NCBI RefSeq assembly: GCF_005406205.1 | Contig: NZ_NXLZ01000006.1 | Location: forward strand, 1-64,000 | Direction of reading: 5' to 3' | From: Campylobacter estrildidarum | Lineage (GTDB): Bacteria > Campylobacterota > Campylobacteria > Campylobacterales > Campylobacteraceae | Length of the DNA: 64,000 nt | In this document: one piece after another, positions 44,709 to 54,328 of the stretch | Layout of the letters: every line of letters begins with the position of its first letter | Numbering within the stretch: position 1 is the first letter of the stretch | Program-made: the position numbers and the translations under genes | The notes under the pieces: model-generated | What the model saw: the letters and a program-made list of their open reading frames with translations, nothing else | What the model was told of the DNA's origin: nothing | Databases searched by the model: none

Positions 44709-47192
44709 TTAGAATTGATATTTAAGACCGATGTTTCCGCTTACATAAGTTTCATCTTGATCATCTACTTTTCCGCTTAGAAGTTGTTTAACTCCAGCTG
44801 AGAAAGTAAATGCCCATTGATTAGCAAAATTGATATCTCCACCTAGGATAAGCGCACCAAAAGTTTTCTTAGAATCACTTCCATCTACTGTAAATGAAAC
44901 TGGGCTTCCTACGAATCTCGCAGTATAATCATCTCCAGATGTAACGATATATTGCTCGATTTTTGGAATAGCATAGATGTAACTTTCTTTAGATAGATAT
45001 TTTCTAAATTCAGCTCCTGCTTCTAAGCTTGCATCAAAATTAGATTGAGATCTAACGTGTTGTGCATAAGTTCCACTTTCTGTATAATCAGGCGTGAATG
45101 AATAGTAAAGGTTAAGACCTGCTAAAGGTTTGATATAGAAATCGTGACCTACATCAAATACATAACCATAAGTTCCACTAGCACCTAAGAATTTTCTTGT
45201 AAAATCTGAAGAATTTATGCTATCTACAATTTGTCTATCTTGATCAGTCCAGCCAAATTGAGCATAACCTTTAAAATCAAACTCGTGATTTCCGTGAAGT
45301 GTTCTTGAGTATAAACCAACTTGTAAATTATCACTTTCTTGTTTTACTAGATCTGTTTTAAGATCAGAATTTGCATAAGTTAAATAAGCACCTAAAATAG
45401 TGTTTTCACCCAATAGACGATCGTAACCAATGCTTACACCATATAGAGCACCGCTGTTTCCATCTATGATATTTGCACCACCGATTGCATTTGCCCATAC
45501 ATTGTTTGCATAGCTTCTTGAACCGTAAGCAAAACTAGAATCACTTGCAGTTCCATTTCCTGCAGCAAAACTTTCTCCTGCTATCATAGTTGAGTAAGGG
45601 TTGCTAAATTTAGCTAAACGATTTGAAATAGCCATATCATTTGCTATATTTATAGCACCAATTGGAGTGTTAAGTGCTGAATTTCCTGCATTTGAATTAG
45701 CTGCTTTTTCTACATCTCTAACAGCCTTACCGCTACCTAAGATATAATCAGTTGCTCCGATGATTTTACCACCTACTTCAGAACCAGCTAAAGAAGCAAA
45801 AATTCTTCCTTTTTGATCAGCTTCAATTCTGTAATTTTCATTTAATTTTGGAGCCAAAATTGCAATTTGATTTTGAACATTTTCAATCAAAGCGGTATAT
45901 TCATTGAAACGATTTTGTAACTCAGCAAGTATTTTTCTTTGATCTTGAAGGGTTTTTGTTAATCTATCGATTTCAACTTTATTAGCTGTAGCATTTTTAT
46001 TTAAAGTTTCTAATCTTCCTTCTATAATTTCGACTTCATTTTTTTGAGTATTAAGAGCAATTGCAACTTCATGTTTTTTTGTATCAAATATACCATTTGC
46101 ACCATTTAGAGGATTAGATCCATAATTATTGCTAAGTTTTAAAAGAGAATTTATTTTGTCTGCTATGATAGCTTTAACTGCACTATTTAATTCGTTAAAA
46201 TCAATCTTTCCGTTTCTATAAATACGATCATCAAGATTTCCATTTATGTAAAGATTGTTTCCTGATTGAACAAGATTAAAATCCCAAAGTCTATCTAAGT
46301 CTTGATTAGAAAAAACATTTGCAAAATCAGCCTCAGTAAAAGTCCCAGTATTTTCAGCTAAATCTGTTCTCATTAGGTCAGCAGAAATATTTACAAGTCT
46401 GTGATTCCAAGTCATATCCGCTGTATTGCCAGAAGTAACATCTGTAAAGGTTTTTTTATTATCATAACCATTTTCAAAACCTTTAGAAGCAGTCATAAAA
46501 TAATAACCATATGGAGTTGCACGACTTAAATCTTCTACGCCGATTGCAAAATCTGTATCTTTAGCCGTTACTTTACCATTTACATAAAAGCTTGATGCTC
46601 CTTGTGTATAAACAGTACTTGAAACTTCACTATTGTTAAGAATTAAATCGCCATTGATTGTTAAAGAACCATTATAAACATCTTTTTTATGGCCGTTATT
46701 AAAATAAGACCCATTTACAAGATTGATAAATCCGTGATCAAAAACAACATGGTCAGCAGTAATAGTGCTATGTCCATTAGCTACGTTAATACCAGCACTT
46801 CTACTCATTTCATCTTGTATTTTTGCACTAGGACTTATAAAAATAACATTTTTAGCAGTTAAATCAAAACTATAACCTTTATCTAGATATCCACTACCAC
46901 CTATTGTTGAAAAAATACCATTTAAACCTACAAAACGAAGAGATGCATCTTTTTCGTTTGATTTAATTGTTAGATGGTTAATTTTATCTCCATTTACAAG
47001 ATTAAGTTTACTTGATCCAAGTTGTGTTTTTACAACATCTTTGTCTGAAAAAAGATATGTATAATGAGATTTGTCAGAACCAGAATTAGATAACCTATTG
47101 TCATTATAAATGGATATCGCATAAGCCGAATTGGCAACTATAAAGCTTGCTGCGATAGCAGAAAGCATAATTTTTTTATGAGAATGCATCAT
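44709..47192 (-). CDS. autotransporter (type Va secretion) outer-membrane protein
   Basis: An 827-residue protein with a signal peptide (KKIMLSAIAASFIVANSAYA, cleaved near residue 25). The passenger (about 26-540) has beta-helix-like repeats with many Asn and Gly, then a helical coiled-coil section (about 370-460: KHEVAIALNTQKNEVEIIEG). The last 280 residues form a beta-barrel (YGVSIGYDRLLGENTILGAY, onward) and end in the aromatic YQF typical of outer-membrane proteins. The barrel resembles those of Campylobacter Cap autotransporters, but this passenger is shorter than CapA. No protease motif is visible; adhesion is a guess. ATG codons at 47192 and 47189 both follow AAGGAG. Confidence 0.88.
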   Translation of the reverse strand: MMHSHKKIMLSAIAASFIVANSAYAISIYNDNRLSNSGSDKSHYTYLFSDKDVVKTQLGSSKLNLVNGDKINHLTIKSNEKDASLRFVGLNGIFSTIGGSGYLDKGYSFDLTAKNVIFISPSAKIQDEMSRSAGINVANGHSTITADHVVFDHGFINLVNGSYFNNGHKKDVYNGSLTINGDLILNNSEVSSTVYTQGASSFYVNGKVTAKDTDFAIGVEDLSRATPYGYYFMTASKGFENGYDNKKTFTDVTSGNTADMTWNHRLVNISADLMRTDLAENTGTFTEADFANVFSNQDLDRLWDFNLVQSGNNLYINGNLDDRIYRNGKIDFNELNSAVKAIIADKINSLLKLSNNYGSNPLNGANGIFDTKKHEVAIALNTQKNEVEIIEGRLETLNKNATANKVEIDRLTKTLQDQRKILAELQNRFNEYTALIENVQNQIAILAPKLNENYRIEADQKGRIFASLAGSEVGGKIIGATDYILGSGKAVRDVEKAANSNAGNSALNTPIGAINIANDMAISNRLAKFSNPYSTMIAGESFAAGNGTASDSSFAYGSRSYANNVWANAIGGANIIDGNSGALYGVSIGYDRLLGENTILGAYLTYANSDLKTDLVKQESDNLQVGLYSRTLHGNHEFDFKGYAQFGWTDQDRQIVDSINSSDFTRKFLGASGTYGYVFDVGHDFYIKPLAGLNLYYSFTPDYTESGTYAQHVRSQSNFDASLEAGAEFRKYLSKESYIYAIPKIEQYIVTSGDDYTARFVGSPVSFTVDGSDSKKTFGALILGGDINFANQWAFTFSAGVKQLLSGKVDDQDETYVSGNIGLKYQF

Positions 47193-47229
47193 AAAACTCC
47201 TTCTAAAAAAATTTTTAATAACGGATCAC

Positions 47230-47235
47230 ATTATA
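47230..47235 (-). promoter_or_regulatory. -10 box of the autotransporter gene
   Basis: Minus-strand TATAAT in the context AAGATATAATGTG, about 38 nt before the start codon. The 10-G tract lies about 64 bp further upstream. Confidence 0.6.
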
Positions 47236-47298
47236 TCTTAAAAATTTCCAAAAAACAAGGTTTTTTAGTAAAAAATGGTATTTTTTTAGTTATTTACT

Positions 47299-47308
47299 GG
47301 GGGGGGGG
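47299..47308. repeat. 10-G homopolymer tract
   Basis: Ten consecutive G on the plus strand (C on the minus strand) in a very AT-rich intergenic region between moeA and the autotransporter gene. G tracts of this length are the classic phase-variable sites of C. jejuni. No open frame with a start codon runs through it, so it is intergenic here. Confidence 0.95.
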
Positions 47309-47379
47309 ATTGGATTTTGGGATTTGGAAAATCAAATTATTATTTAAAATCTAGTTATTTTTAGATATAAATAATCAAA

Positions 47380-48546
47380 TTAAAGTTTTAAAAGCCAAAT
47401 TTGATCCCCTTTTTTATAGCTCTCTATATCTTCATTGCTTATAAGTAAAAATTCACTTTTTACTAAAGGAAGTATCATACCTGATCCAAATTGGTTATTA
47501 TTAAAAGGTATAAAAAATTCATTTTCTAAATTCCCTAAAATGAAATTATTTCTTCCTTTTTTAATCTTTAAATCAATTCCCATTTTAGCACTCATTTTTA
47601 AAGGATTATTTAAAGAATTGCTAAGCAAACGAATGATTTTTTTACCAAAAATAAAGCAAGAAAGATATGCAGCCATAGGATTTCCTGGTAAAACAAGGGC
47701 TAAATGCTTATCTTTTTTATAGAGTTTGCTAGGACGTGCAGGACGTGCTTTTACACCTTTAAAAATGGCTTGAAAGCCCAGCTCATCAAAAGCTTTTTCT
47801 AAAAAATCCGCTTCGCCTACGCTCGCACCACCTGAAGTGATCAAAAGATCAAAATTCGTTCCTAAAAGAGCGTTTTTAATGGTATCAAAATCGTCTTTTA
47901 TTATTCCAAGATAGCTAATTTCACAACTATCTAGCATACTCATTAAAGCTAATGCATTAGCATTATAAATGTTTTCTTCATCGCAATTTTGCCAAGGTTC
48001 TTTAAGCTCATTGCCACTTGAGAAAATGCCTACACGAATTTTTCTTACAACTTCAATTTTATAAATTCCTTGAGAAGCGAGTAGGGCGATATGCTTGGAA
48101 TTTAATCTTGTGCCTTTTTTTAGTAACAATTCATCTTGTTTTAATTCTTCACCTTTTAAGCGTCTTGCATTGTATTGCTTTGGGATTTTTTTGATAATGA
48201 GTTTACCATTTTCTAGACATTCATCTTCGAGCATTAAAATTGTATCGGCATTTTTAGGCATTTTTGCCCCAGTCATAATCTTATAGCATTCATTTTTACC
48301 GATTTCATAAGTTTTATTATCTCCTGCAAAAATAATGCCTTTTATAAGCAAAGGTTCTTTTAAATCTGCATAATTAAAAGCATAGCCGTCTAAGGCTGCA
48401 TTGTCAAAGCTTGGTAAATTTTTTTGTGCGTAAAGATCTTTTGCTAAGATACGATTTTTAGCATTTTCTAAACTTATGATTTCAAATTCATTTAAAGGAA
48501 TGATTTCATTTTCTAAATCTTTTAAAGTTTCAAAAAGATTTTTCAT
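47380..48546 (-). CDS. moeA: molybdopterin molybdenumtransferase MoeA
   Basis: A 388-residue enzyme that inserts molybdate into adenylated molybdopterin to make the molybdenum cofactor. Conserved parts: [14 protein letters not shown] (about 44-57), [14 protein letters not shown] (about 90), [21 protein letters not shown] (near 237) and [12 protein letters not shown] (near 288). Campylobacter needs the cofactor for nitrate, formate and other oxidoreductases. It overlaps the end of murA by 4 nt. Confidence 0.93.
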   Translation of the reverse strand: MKNLFETLKDLENEIIPLNEFEIISLENAKNRILAKDLYAQKNLPSFDNAALDGYAFNYADLKEPLLIKGIIFAGDNKTYEIGKNECYKIMTGAKMPKNADTILMLEDECLENGKLIIKKIPKQYNARRLKGEELKQDELLLKKGTRLNSKHIALLASQGIYKIEVVRKIRVGIFSSGNELKEPWQNCDEENIYNANALALMSMLDSCEISYLGIIKDDFDTIKNALLGTNFDLLITSGGASVGEADFLEKAFDELGFQAIFKGVKARPARPSKLYKKDKHLALVLPGNPMAAYLSCFIFGKKIIRLLSNSLNNPLKMSAKMGIDLKIKKGRNNFILGNLENEFFIPFNNNQFGSGMILPLVKSEFLLISNEDIESYKKGDQIWLLKL

Positions 48547-49799
48547 TCCTCAAGCCTTGTGATTTTAGCCCCTAAGGCTTTAAATTTATCTTCTAAATTT
48601 TCATAACCGCGATCTAAATGATAAATCCTATGAACTCTACTTGTACCCTTAGCTACAAGAGCTGCAAGTATAAGGGCTGAAGAAGCACGTAAATCTGTAG
48701 CCATAACATCAGCTGCATTGAGTTCTTTTCCACCTACTATAGTTGCTATATGTCCGTTAAGTTTGATATCCGCTCCCATTCTTAAAAGTTCGCTTACGTG
48801 CATAAAACGATTTTCAAAAAGCCTTTCATCTATGATGCTTGTTCCATTTGCCTTTAGTGCTAAAGCCATAAATTGCGCTTGCATATCGGTTGGAAAGCCT
48901 GGATATTCGCTAGTTAAAATTTCTATAGGCTCTATTTTTTTAGCTGGAAGTAGGGTAATATTGTCATTTTCTATCAAGGTTTGAAAGCCCATTTGATGAA
49001 GTTTTGCTAAAACCGCACCTAGATGTTCGGGATTGACTTTTTTGAGTTTGATTTGTGAATTGGTGATGGCTCCTGCACAAAGATAAGTTCCTGCTTCAAT
49101 TCTATCAGGAATTACGCTAAATTCTTTAAAATTTAAAAGTTCACCACCTGTACCATAAATTTCAAGCTCATCACTTCCTATGCCTTTTATATCAAGTCCT
49201 GCATCGGCTAATACTTCGCAAAGCTGCACAACTTCTGGCTCTTTAGCCACATTTAAAAGCTTGGTTTTTCCTTTAGCTAAAGCAGCAGCCATTATGATAT
49301 TTTCACTGCCCGTAACAGTGATCTTATCGAAAAGAATTTCTGCACCTTTAAGCTTTCCACTCGCAACCACATAACCTTGTTTGATTTCTATATTTGCACT
49401 CATTTTTTCTAAAGCACTTAAATGTAAATCAATAGGTCTTTGACCTATAGCACAACCTCCAGGTAATGAAACTTCACAATGTCCAAAACGTGAAAGTAGT
49501 GGGCCCAAGGTGAGTATAGAAGCACGCATTTTTCGCACGATATCGTATTTAGCGATGGTTTGATTAAGAGTGCTTGTATCGAGTAATGCGATATTGTTTT
49601 CAAAATGAGTTTTTGCACCTAAATTTTCAAGCAAAGATATCAAAGTTTTGATATCTGCCACATTTGGAACATTACTCATTTTAACTTCATTTTTAGCCAA
49701 TATAGTAGAAGCGATTAAAGGAAGAGAGGCGTTTTTAGCACCACTAATTTGAACTTCGCCTTGGAGCGAATCAATACCTTCGATTTCTAAAAAAGTCAT
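48543..49799 (-). CDS. murA: UDP-N-acetylglucosamine 1-carboxyvinyltransferase
   Basis: A 418-residue enzyme of the first committed step of peptidoglycan synthesis, adding enolpyruvate from PEP to UDP-GlcNAc. The catalytic Lys22-Asn23 are in GAKNASLP, and the fosfomycin-target Cys116 is in [16 protein letters not shown]. The late [19 protein letters not shown] is standard. Normal length. Probably cotranscribed with moeA. Confidence 0.97.
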   Translation of the reverse strand: MTFLEIEGIDSLQGEVQISGAKNASLPLIASTILAKNEVKMSNVPNVADIKTLISLLENLGAKTHFENNIALLDTSTLNQTIAKYDIVRKMRASILTLGPLLSRFGHCEVSLPGGCAIGQRPIDLHLSALEKMSANIEIKQGYVVASGKLKGAEILFDKITVTGSENIIMAAALAKGKTKLLNVAKEPEVVQLCEVLADAGLDIKGIGSDELEIYGTGGELLNFKEFSVIPDRIEAGTYLCAGAITNSQIKLKKVNPEHLGAVLAKLHQMGFQTLIENDNITLLPAKKIEPIEILTSEYPGFPTDMQAQFMALALKANGTSIIDERLFENRFMHVSELLRMGADIKLNGHIATIVGGKELNAADVMATDLRASSALILAALVAKGTSRVHRIYHLDRGYENLEDKFKALGAKITRLEE

Positions 49800-49857
49800 A
49801 TTTTGCCTTGATTTTAAATTTCAGGCTAATTATATACTTTTTTTTCTTTGTGAAAGT

Positions 49858-50298
49858 TTATTGTTGACTTTCAGCCACTAGTTCTTGAATTTTGGCTTCT
49901 ATGGTACTCGCTTGTGAATTTAAAGCTTCAATTTGTTGTTGATAAGATGTTTTCATTTGATCATTAGCATTTGCCATTTTTTGTGTTAATTCTGCAATTT
50001 TTGCTAAAATTTCAGCTAGTTTTTTTATCAAAGTCTCAAGCATAGCATTTGAACCACCACCTCCTTGCCCAACTTGAGCTTTATCGTCATTTTTTGGAAT
50101 TTTTTCTTGACTTACAGTGATAGGGTATTTTTTCTCTGAATTTTCATTGCTTAAATTTTTCGCCTCTTTAGAAATGGTTACTTCTACTATATTGTCATTA
50201 CTTTGAGTGACTTTAGAATTATCATTGTCTTTTTTTGTATCGATCTTGGTATTGTTAGTAAAATCTAAATTTGTTTTTTCTTGAAAATTGACTTGCAT
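49858..50298 (-). CDS. fspA: flagellar secreted protein FspA
   Basis: A 146-residue protein matching the C. jejuni FspA family (Cj0859c), which is secreted through the flagellar filament; some alleles bind epithelial cells and trigger apoptosis. The N-terminal 80 residues are polar and Asn/Lys-rich (MQVNFQEKTNLDFTNNTK), a GQGGGG linker follows, then a helical C-terminus (ETLIKKLAEILAKIAELTQK, and the QQQIEALNSQAS stretch). No Sec signal. The ATG at 50298 has AAGG about 7 nt upstream. The protein varies between strains; which allele this is cannot be told by eye. Confidence 0.85.
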   Translation of the reverse strand: MQVNFQEKTNLDFTNNTKIDTKKDNDNSKVTQSNDNIVEVTISKEAKNLSNENSEKKYPITVSQEKIPKNDDKAQVGQGGGGSNAMLETLIKKLAEILAKIAELTQKMANANDQMKTSYQQQIEALNSQASTIEAKIQELVAESQQ

Positions 50299-50327
50299 TA
50301 TCAAACCTTTACTGATTTATATTTAGA

Positions 50328-50333
50328 ATATCG
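50328..50333 (-). promoter_or_regulatory. sigma-28 type -10 box of fspA
   Basis: Minus-strand CGATAT in the context AAGTCGATATTC, about 30 nt before the fspA start. This is the -10 pattern of Campylobacter FliA promoters and fits the known FliA dependence of fspA. Confidence 0.65.
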
Positions 50334-50406
50334 ACTTTTTCTTTAAAAAAATTATAGATATTTTAACATTATTGATATAAATTTTTAAATTAAACATGAT
50401 TAAAAT

Positions 50407-50973
50407 TTAGATTTTCATAAAATTACGAAGTATTTTTTTGCCTTGTTGGCTTAAAATAGCTTCTGGGTGAAATTGTATTCCATAAATATTATATTTTTTA
50501 TGCTTTATAGTCATAATAACGCCTTGAGAATTTTTCGCTAAAATTTTACATTTTTTAGGTATTTTACTTATGTGTAAAGAATGATATAAGCAAATTTTAA
50601 TGTTATTTTTCACCCCTTTAAAAAGCGGATCTTTTTTAAAAATAAGTGCTGAAGTCTTGCCGTGGGTTGGATTTTCCATTTTGTCAACCTCACCCTTAAA
50701 AGCTTTAGCAATACATTGATGTCCTAAACAAATTCCTAATATTTTTTTGGTTTTTTTAAAATGCTTTATTGCTTTTAAACTAAGCTTTGATTCATTTGGA
50801 GAATTAGGACCTGGAGAGATGATTAAGTGAGTAAAATTAAATTTTTCTAGTTCTTTTGCTTTTTTAAATTCATCGTTTTTTATAACTTTACATTTATATC
50901 CTAGTTCTTTGAGATAAAAAATAATGGTGTAGCTAAAAGAATCGTAATTGTCTATAAATAAAATTTTTTTCAT
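50407..50973 (-). CDS. pabA: aminodeoxychorismate synthase glutamine amidotransferase subunit
   Basis: A 188-residue class I glutamine amidotransferase. Catalytic Cys in ILGICLGHQCIA (near 80), His and Glu in YGIQFHPEAI (near 168-175), and the LIISPGPNSP oxyanion motif (about 52-61). It supplies ammonia to PabB to make aminodeoxychorismate for folate. It could also serve anthranilate synthase, but the pabB neighbour (4-nt overlap) settles the main role. Confidence 0.9.
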   Translation of the reverse strand: MKKILFIDNYDSFSYTIIFYLKELGYKCKVIKNDEFKKAKELEKFNFTHLIISPGPNSPNESKLSLKAIKHFKKTKKILGICLGHQCIAKAFKGEVDKMENPTHGKTSALIFKKDPLFKGVKNNIKICLYHSLHISKIPKKCKILAKNSQGVIMTIKHKKYNIYGIQFHPEAILSQQGKKILRNFMKI

Positions 50974-52745
50974 TCTAAACTAACCTTTTTTAATCCACGC
51001 ACAGAATTAATACAATAAATTTCATCAGCCTCTAGCAAATCTTGTTTGAAAAGCGTTTTTTCTTTAATAAGCTTTAATTGGGTTAAAAAAGAGCGATAAA
51101 TTCCATCTAATAAACCGCTGTTTAAAGTGGGTGTGTAAAAAATCCCGTTTTTATTGATAAGGATATTACTTCTTGAACCCTCGCAGAGTTCATTTTTTTC
51201 ATTGAAAAATGCTATATCATAGCATGAATTATTTTTCCACAATGAAGCCTTATCTTCATATAATTTTCTTATAGAGCTTTTATGATATAAAAAATCACTT
51301 TTTGAATTTAATTTTTCCTTACTTAAAACTAGGGTATTGTTTGTGTTATCTTTTATATGATGATAAGAAATACAATAATCTCCACTTTTTTTTAAAATAA
51401 GTTTTACGATAGCTTGCTTGTGTTTGGTTTTAAGTTTGCTAGTGTAAAATAGATTATGCTCTTTTAAAAAAAGCTTTTTATTTAGTTTGTGGATGCTTAG
51501 GTTTAAAAACTCATTCACATCAGCTTTTTCTTGCAATATTTGACTAAATTCTTTAAGTAAAATTTGTATGTTAAAACCAAGTTTTATGGCTGAATTTAAA
51601 AGTCTTTGTAGGTGTTGTTTGAAAAATAAAATTTTGCCATTTTTATAATACATAGTCTCAAAAAGAAAAAAATCTTTAGACATTAAAAATTTAGCCTTTA
51701 ACTTTAATTCATCAAATTCATCATTTAAATTAGAATCCCAAACCAAGCCACCGCCTACACTGTATTGATAATTCTCTCTTTTTTCTAAAGTGCGTATTGC
51801 AACGCTAAATTTACTTTTATTTTTATGTATAAGTCCTATAGATCCGCAATAAATTCCGCGTTTTCTTTTTTCAAGATTTTCGATGAGTTTTATGGTTTCA
51901 ATTTTAGGGGCACCGGTGATTGATCCGCAAGGAAAAAGAGCTTTGAAAATTTTATAATAATCAATATTCTTCTTTAAAGAACCCTTAATTATAGAAGTCA
52001 TTTGGTGTAAAGTAGGGTAGCTTTGTATTTTAAAAAGTTTTACTTTCATACTTTGTTTTTTAATAAGCTTAGAAAGATCGTTCCTTAAAAGATCAGTAAT
52101 CATTACATTTTCGCTTAAGTTTTTAATATCATTTTTTAAAAAAAGTTTATTTTCCTTATCTTTTTTTGGATCTTTGTCTCGTTTTATTGTTCCTTTCATA
52201 GGTTTTGTGATAATTGTATTCTTTTTCGTTTTGAAAAATAATTCCGGAGAAAATGATAAAATTTCTCGATCTTTATATTTGATATAGGCTCTAAAAGTCG
52301 TATTTTGTCTCTTAAGTAAAAGATTAAACAAAGAAAAACCATCAAGTAAGGTTTCAAAATGAAAATTTTGAGTAAGATTTACTTGATAACTTTGCCCTTT
52401 AGCAATTGCTTCTTTAACCTTTAAAAAATTTTCTTTATAACTTTGAAAATTTAACCCATTGTAAAAAGAGGGTAAAAACCTATCTTCATCTATAGATAAA
52501 ATAGAGAATTTTTTTCTTTTTTTATAGACAAAAAATACCAAATAGGATTTTTTACTTTTAAAATGTCTATCATATAAGTATTTGTAAAATTCATAATCGA
52601 CAAGAGTTATAAAGTAAAATTTATCCTTATATTTTTCTACAAATTTAAAACATTTTTTACTTTGTTTTTGATTGTAAGCTCTTAAAGTATATTTTAAATC
52701 ATAATACAAATACTTTCCAAAAATTGCAAAATTTTCAGCGTTCAC
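50970..52745 (-). CDS. pabB: PabB-PabC fusion: aminodeoxychorismate synthase component I and lyase
   Basis: About 591 residues in two parts. The chorismate-binding PabB domain (about 1-355) has PMKGTIKRD, whose Lys is characteristic of PabB, and PCGSITGAPKIETIKLIE. The second domain (about 360-591) is a class IV PLP enzyme of the PabC type: LFETMYYKNGKILFF, a PLP Lys in LYHKSSIRKLYE, and CEGSRSNILINKNG. One protein thus makes 4-aminobenzoate from chorismate. The start is GTG 52745, since AAAGGAG lies 4 nt before it; an in-frame TTG 9 codons earlier is less likely. It overlaps xerH by 11 nt. Confidence 0.9.
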   Translation of the reverse strand: MNAENFAIFGKYLYYDLKYTLRAYNQKQSKKCFKFVEKYKDKFYFITLVDYEFYKYLYDRHFKSKKSYLVFFVYKKRKKFSILSIDEDRFLPSFYNGLNFQSYKENFLKVKEAIAKGQSYQVNLTQNFHFETLLDGFSLFNLLLKRQNTTFRAYIKYKDREILSFSPELFFKTKKNTIITKPMKGTIKRDKDPKKDKENKLFLKNDIKNLSENVMITDLLRNDLSKLIKKQSMKVKLFKIQSYPTLHQMTSIIKGSLKKNIDYYKIFKALFPCGSITGAPKIETIKLIENLEKRKRGIYCGSIGLIHKNKSKFSVAIRTLEKRENYQYSVGGGLVWDSNLNDEFDELKLKAKFLMSKDFFLFETMYYKNGKILFFKQHLQRLLNSAIKLGFNIQILLKEFSQILQEKADVNEFLNLSIHKLNKKLFLKEHNLFYTSKLKTKHKQAIVKLILKKSGDYCISYHHIKDNTNNTLVLSKEKLNSKSDFLYHKSSIRKLYEDKASLWKNNSCYDIAFFNEKNELCEGSRSNILINKNGIFYTPTLNSGLLDGIYRSFLTQLKLIKEKTLFKQDLLEADEIYCINSVRGLKKVSLE

Positions 52746-53799
52746 TGATCTCCTTTGCAACTTGTGCGGCAAGTTTTAATTTGTCGTTATCAAAATGAGT
52801 ATAAATTCTTGAAGTATTTAAGCTTGCGTGTCCTAATGCTTCTTGCACTAAAACTAAATCTTTTTGTTTTTTATAAAGTAAAGTAGCAAAGGTATGACGC
52901 AACATATGTGCTCCGTTTTTTTGTTTGCGAATTCCTGCGCGAAATAAAAGCTGTTCTACAATGCGACTAACATAAGATTGGGTTAGGGGAGTGCCTTTTT
53001 TATTGACAAAAAGTAGGGTGTCTTTACTCATATAATTAATCTGGACATTTTTAAGTAAATCTTCTATAAGCTCTTTTTTAATCATCACAATGCGATATTT
53101 ATTGCCTTTTGACCTTATTCTTATAAGGTAAAGATCATTTTCTTCACTGATATCGCCCATTTTTATATTGATGGCTTCATTAACACGAATTCCTGTAAAA
53201 ATAATGATTTTTATAATGAGTTGATTGCGTATGGTATTTTTTTTAAAATCCGCATTTTCTATAGCATCAAGAAATTTTTTCACTTCTTCTTCACTCATAA
53301 ATTCAGGAAGTTTAACACCTTTAGAACCTGTAATTCCTGCCCAATTTTTAAGATTGATATCAAAAATATGAGATTTACCATCTTCTTCATTTTGTTTATC
53401 TAAAAAATCAAAAAAATTAATCACGGCAATTCGGTGATTTTTTTTACTTGCATCCGATAAAGATCCTGTGATACTAGCTAAAATTTCAACGATTAATTCT
53501 TCATCGATTTGTTTTAGAGAATGGAGTTTGTAAAATTTTAAATATTCAAAAAGTTTTTTTAAAGGATTAAAATAGGTATTAACACCGCTCAAGCCTATAT
53601 TTCTTGCTTTCTTAGCCAAGGAGTCTAATTCTTCTATATTTGCAATGCCTTTGGTAAGTGCAAAATTGATTTTGGCTAAAATTTCTGGATTTTTGAGTTC
53701 TTTATTTGAAAGAGAGTTAAGTTTAAATTTTACATATTTAGCTAACCAAAATAAAAAAGATTTTTCAAAACTTTCTTCACAATCTAAAGGATATTTCAT
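52735..53799 (-). CDS. xerH: tyrosine recombinase XerH
   Basis: A 354-residue Xer recombinase that resolves chromosome dimers at the dif site. N-terminal SAM-like core-binding domain (to about 155), then the catalytic domain with Arg205 (TGIRVNEA), Lys near 231-234, His298-x2-Arg301 (HMLRHTFA), His324 (LGHASL) and nucleophile Tyr333 (RIYTHF), so all catalytic residues are present. Epsilonproteobacteria use a single Xer protein with an atypical dif. A dyad upstream of the gene (53976-53995) is a candidate site. No other recombinase gene is seen in the window. Confidence 0.94.
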   Translation of the reverse strand: MKYPLDCEESFEKSFLFWLAKYVKFKLNSLSNKELKNPEILAKINFALTKGIANIEELDSLAKKARNIGLSGVNTYFNPLKKLFEYLKFYKLHSLKQIDEELIVEILASITGSLSDASKKNHRIAVINFFDFLDKQNEEDGKSHIFDINLKNWAGITGSKGVKLPEFMSEEEVKKFLDAIENADFKKNTIRNQLIIKIIIFTGIRVNEAINIKMGDISEENDLYLIRIRSKGNKYRIVMIKKELIEDLLKNVQINYMSKDTLLFVNKKGTPLTQSYVSRIVEQLLFRAGIRKQKNGAHMLRHTFATLLYKKQKDLVLVQEALGHASLNTSRIYTHFDNDKLKLAAQVAKEISER

Positions 53800-53975
53800 T
53801 TTAATTCTTTCTTGGTTTTTTATTTTTTTAAATTGTAATATTAACTTAGTAAAAAAAAGCTTTTTATTTTGAAATATTTTTATATGGAAATCAAAATATG
53901 TTTTAAAAGTAAAAAATAAAATACATAAAAAAATATGATAAAAGGTAAAAATACATATTAAATTCTAATTTTGTA

Positions 53976-53995
53976 TTGAAAACTATAATTTTCAA
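53976..53995. other. candidate dif site (XerH target)
   Basis: TTGAAAA-CTATAA-TTTTCAA, a perfect 7-bp inverted repeat around a 6-nt centre, located about 180 bp upstream of xerH in a 530-bp non-coding stretch. The 6-nt centre fits the spacing of Xer sites. I recall difH of Campylobacter lying next to xerH with TGAAAA-type arms, but could not compare it here. Call is inference. Confidence 0.5.
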
Positions 53996-53999
53996 ACTT

Positions 54000-54328
54000 T
54001 TTTATTTATACAGGAAAAAGTACTACTCTGTATTTATATAAGTATTGATATTTAATGTTTTAAAGCACTTTACATTTTGGATATTTTAAATTTATCCATA
54101 AAATTTATTGTATAAATTTACCAGTTTTATTTTGTATTTTGAAAACTAAATTTTAGCTTTATAAATTTTGCAAGAGTAAAAAATTTATTTTCTATTTTTA
54201 AAAATTTTTATATCAAAATAACTTTTTTATATTAAAAATTAATAGTAATTTTATTTTAATAATAAAATGAACTATATATAAAAACTTAATAATAAGTTTA
54301 TTATATAAAAAACATAAAGGAGAAAAAT
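54000..54328. other. AT-rich non-coding stretch upstream of broken dsbA
   Basis: No reading frame of note. It contains a partial second copy of the dif-like sequence (TTTGTATTTTGAAAACTAAA, 54131-54150) and, near the end, an AAAGGAG ribosome site for the dsbA remnant. Confidence 0.4.
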
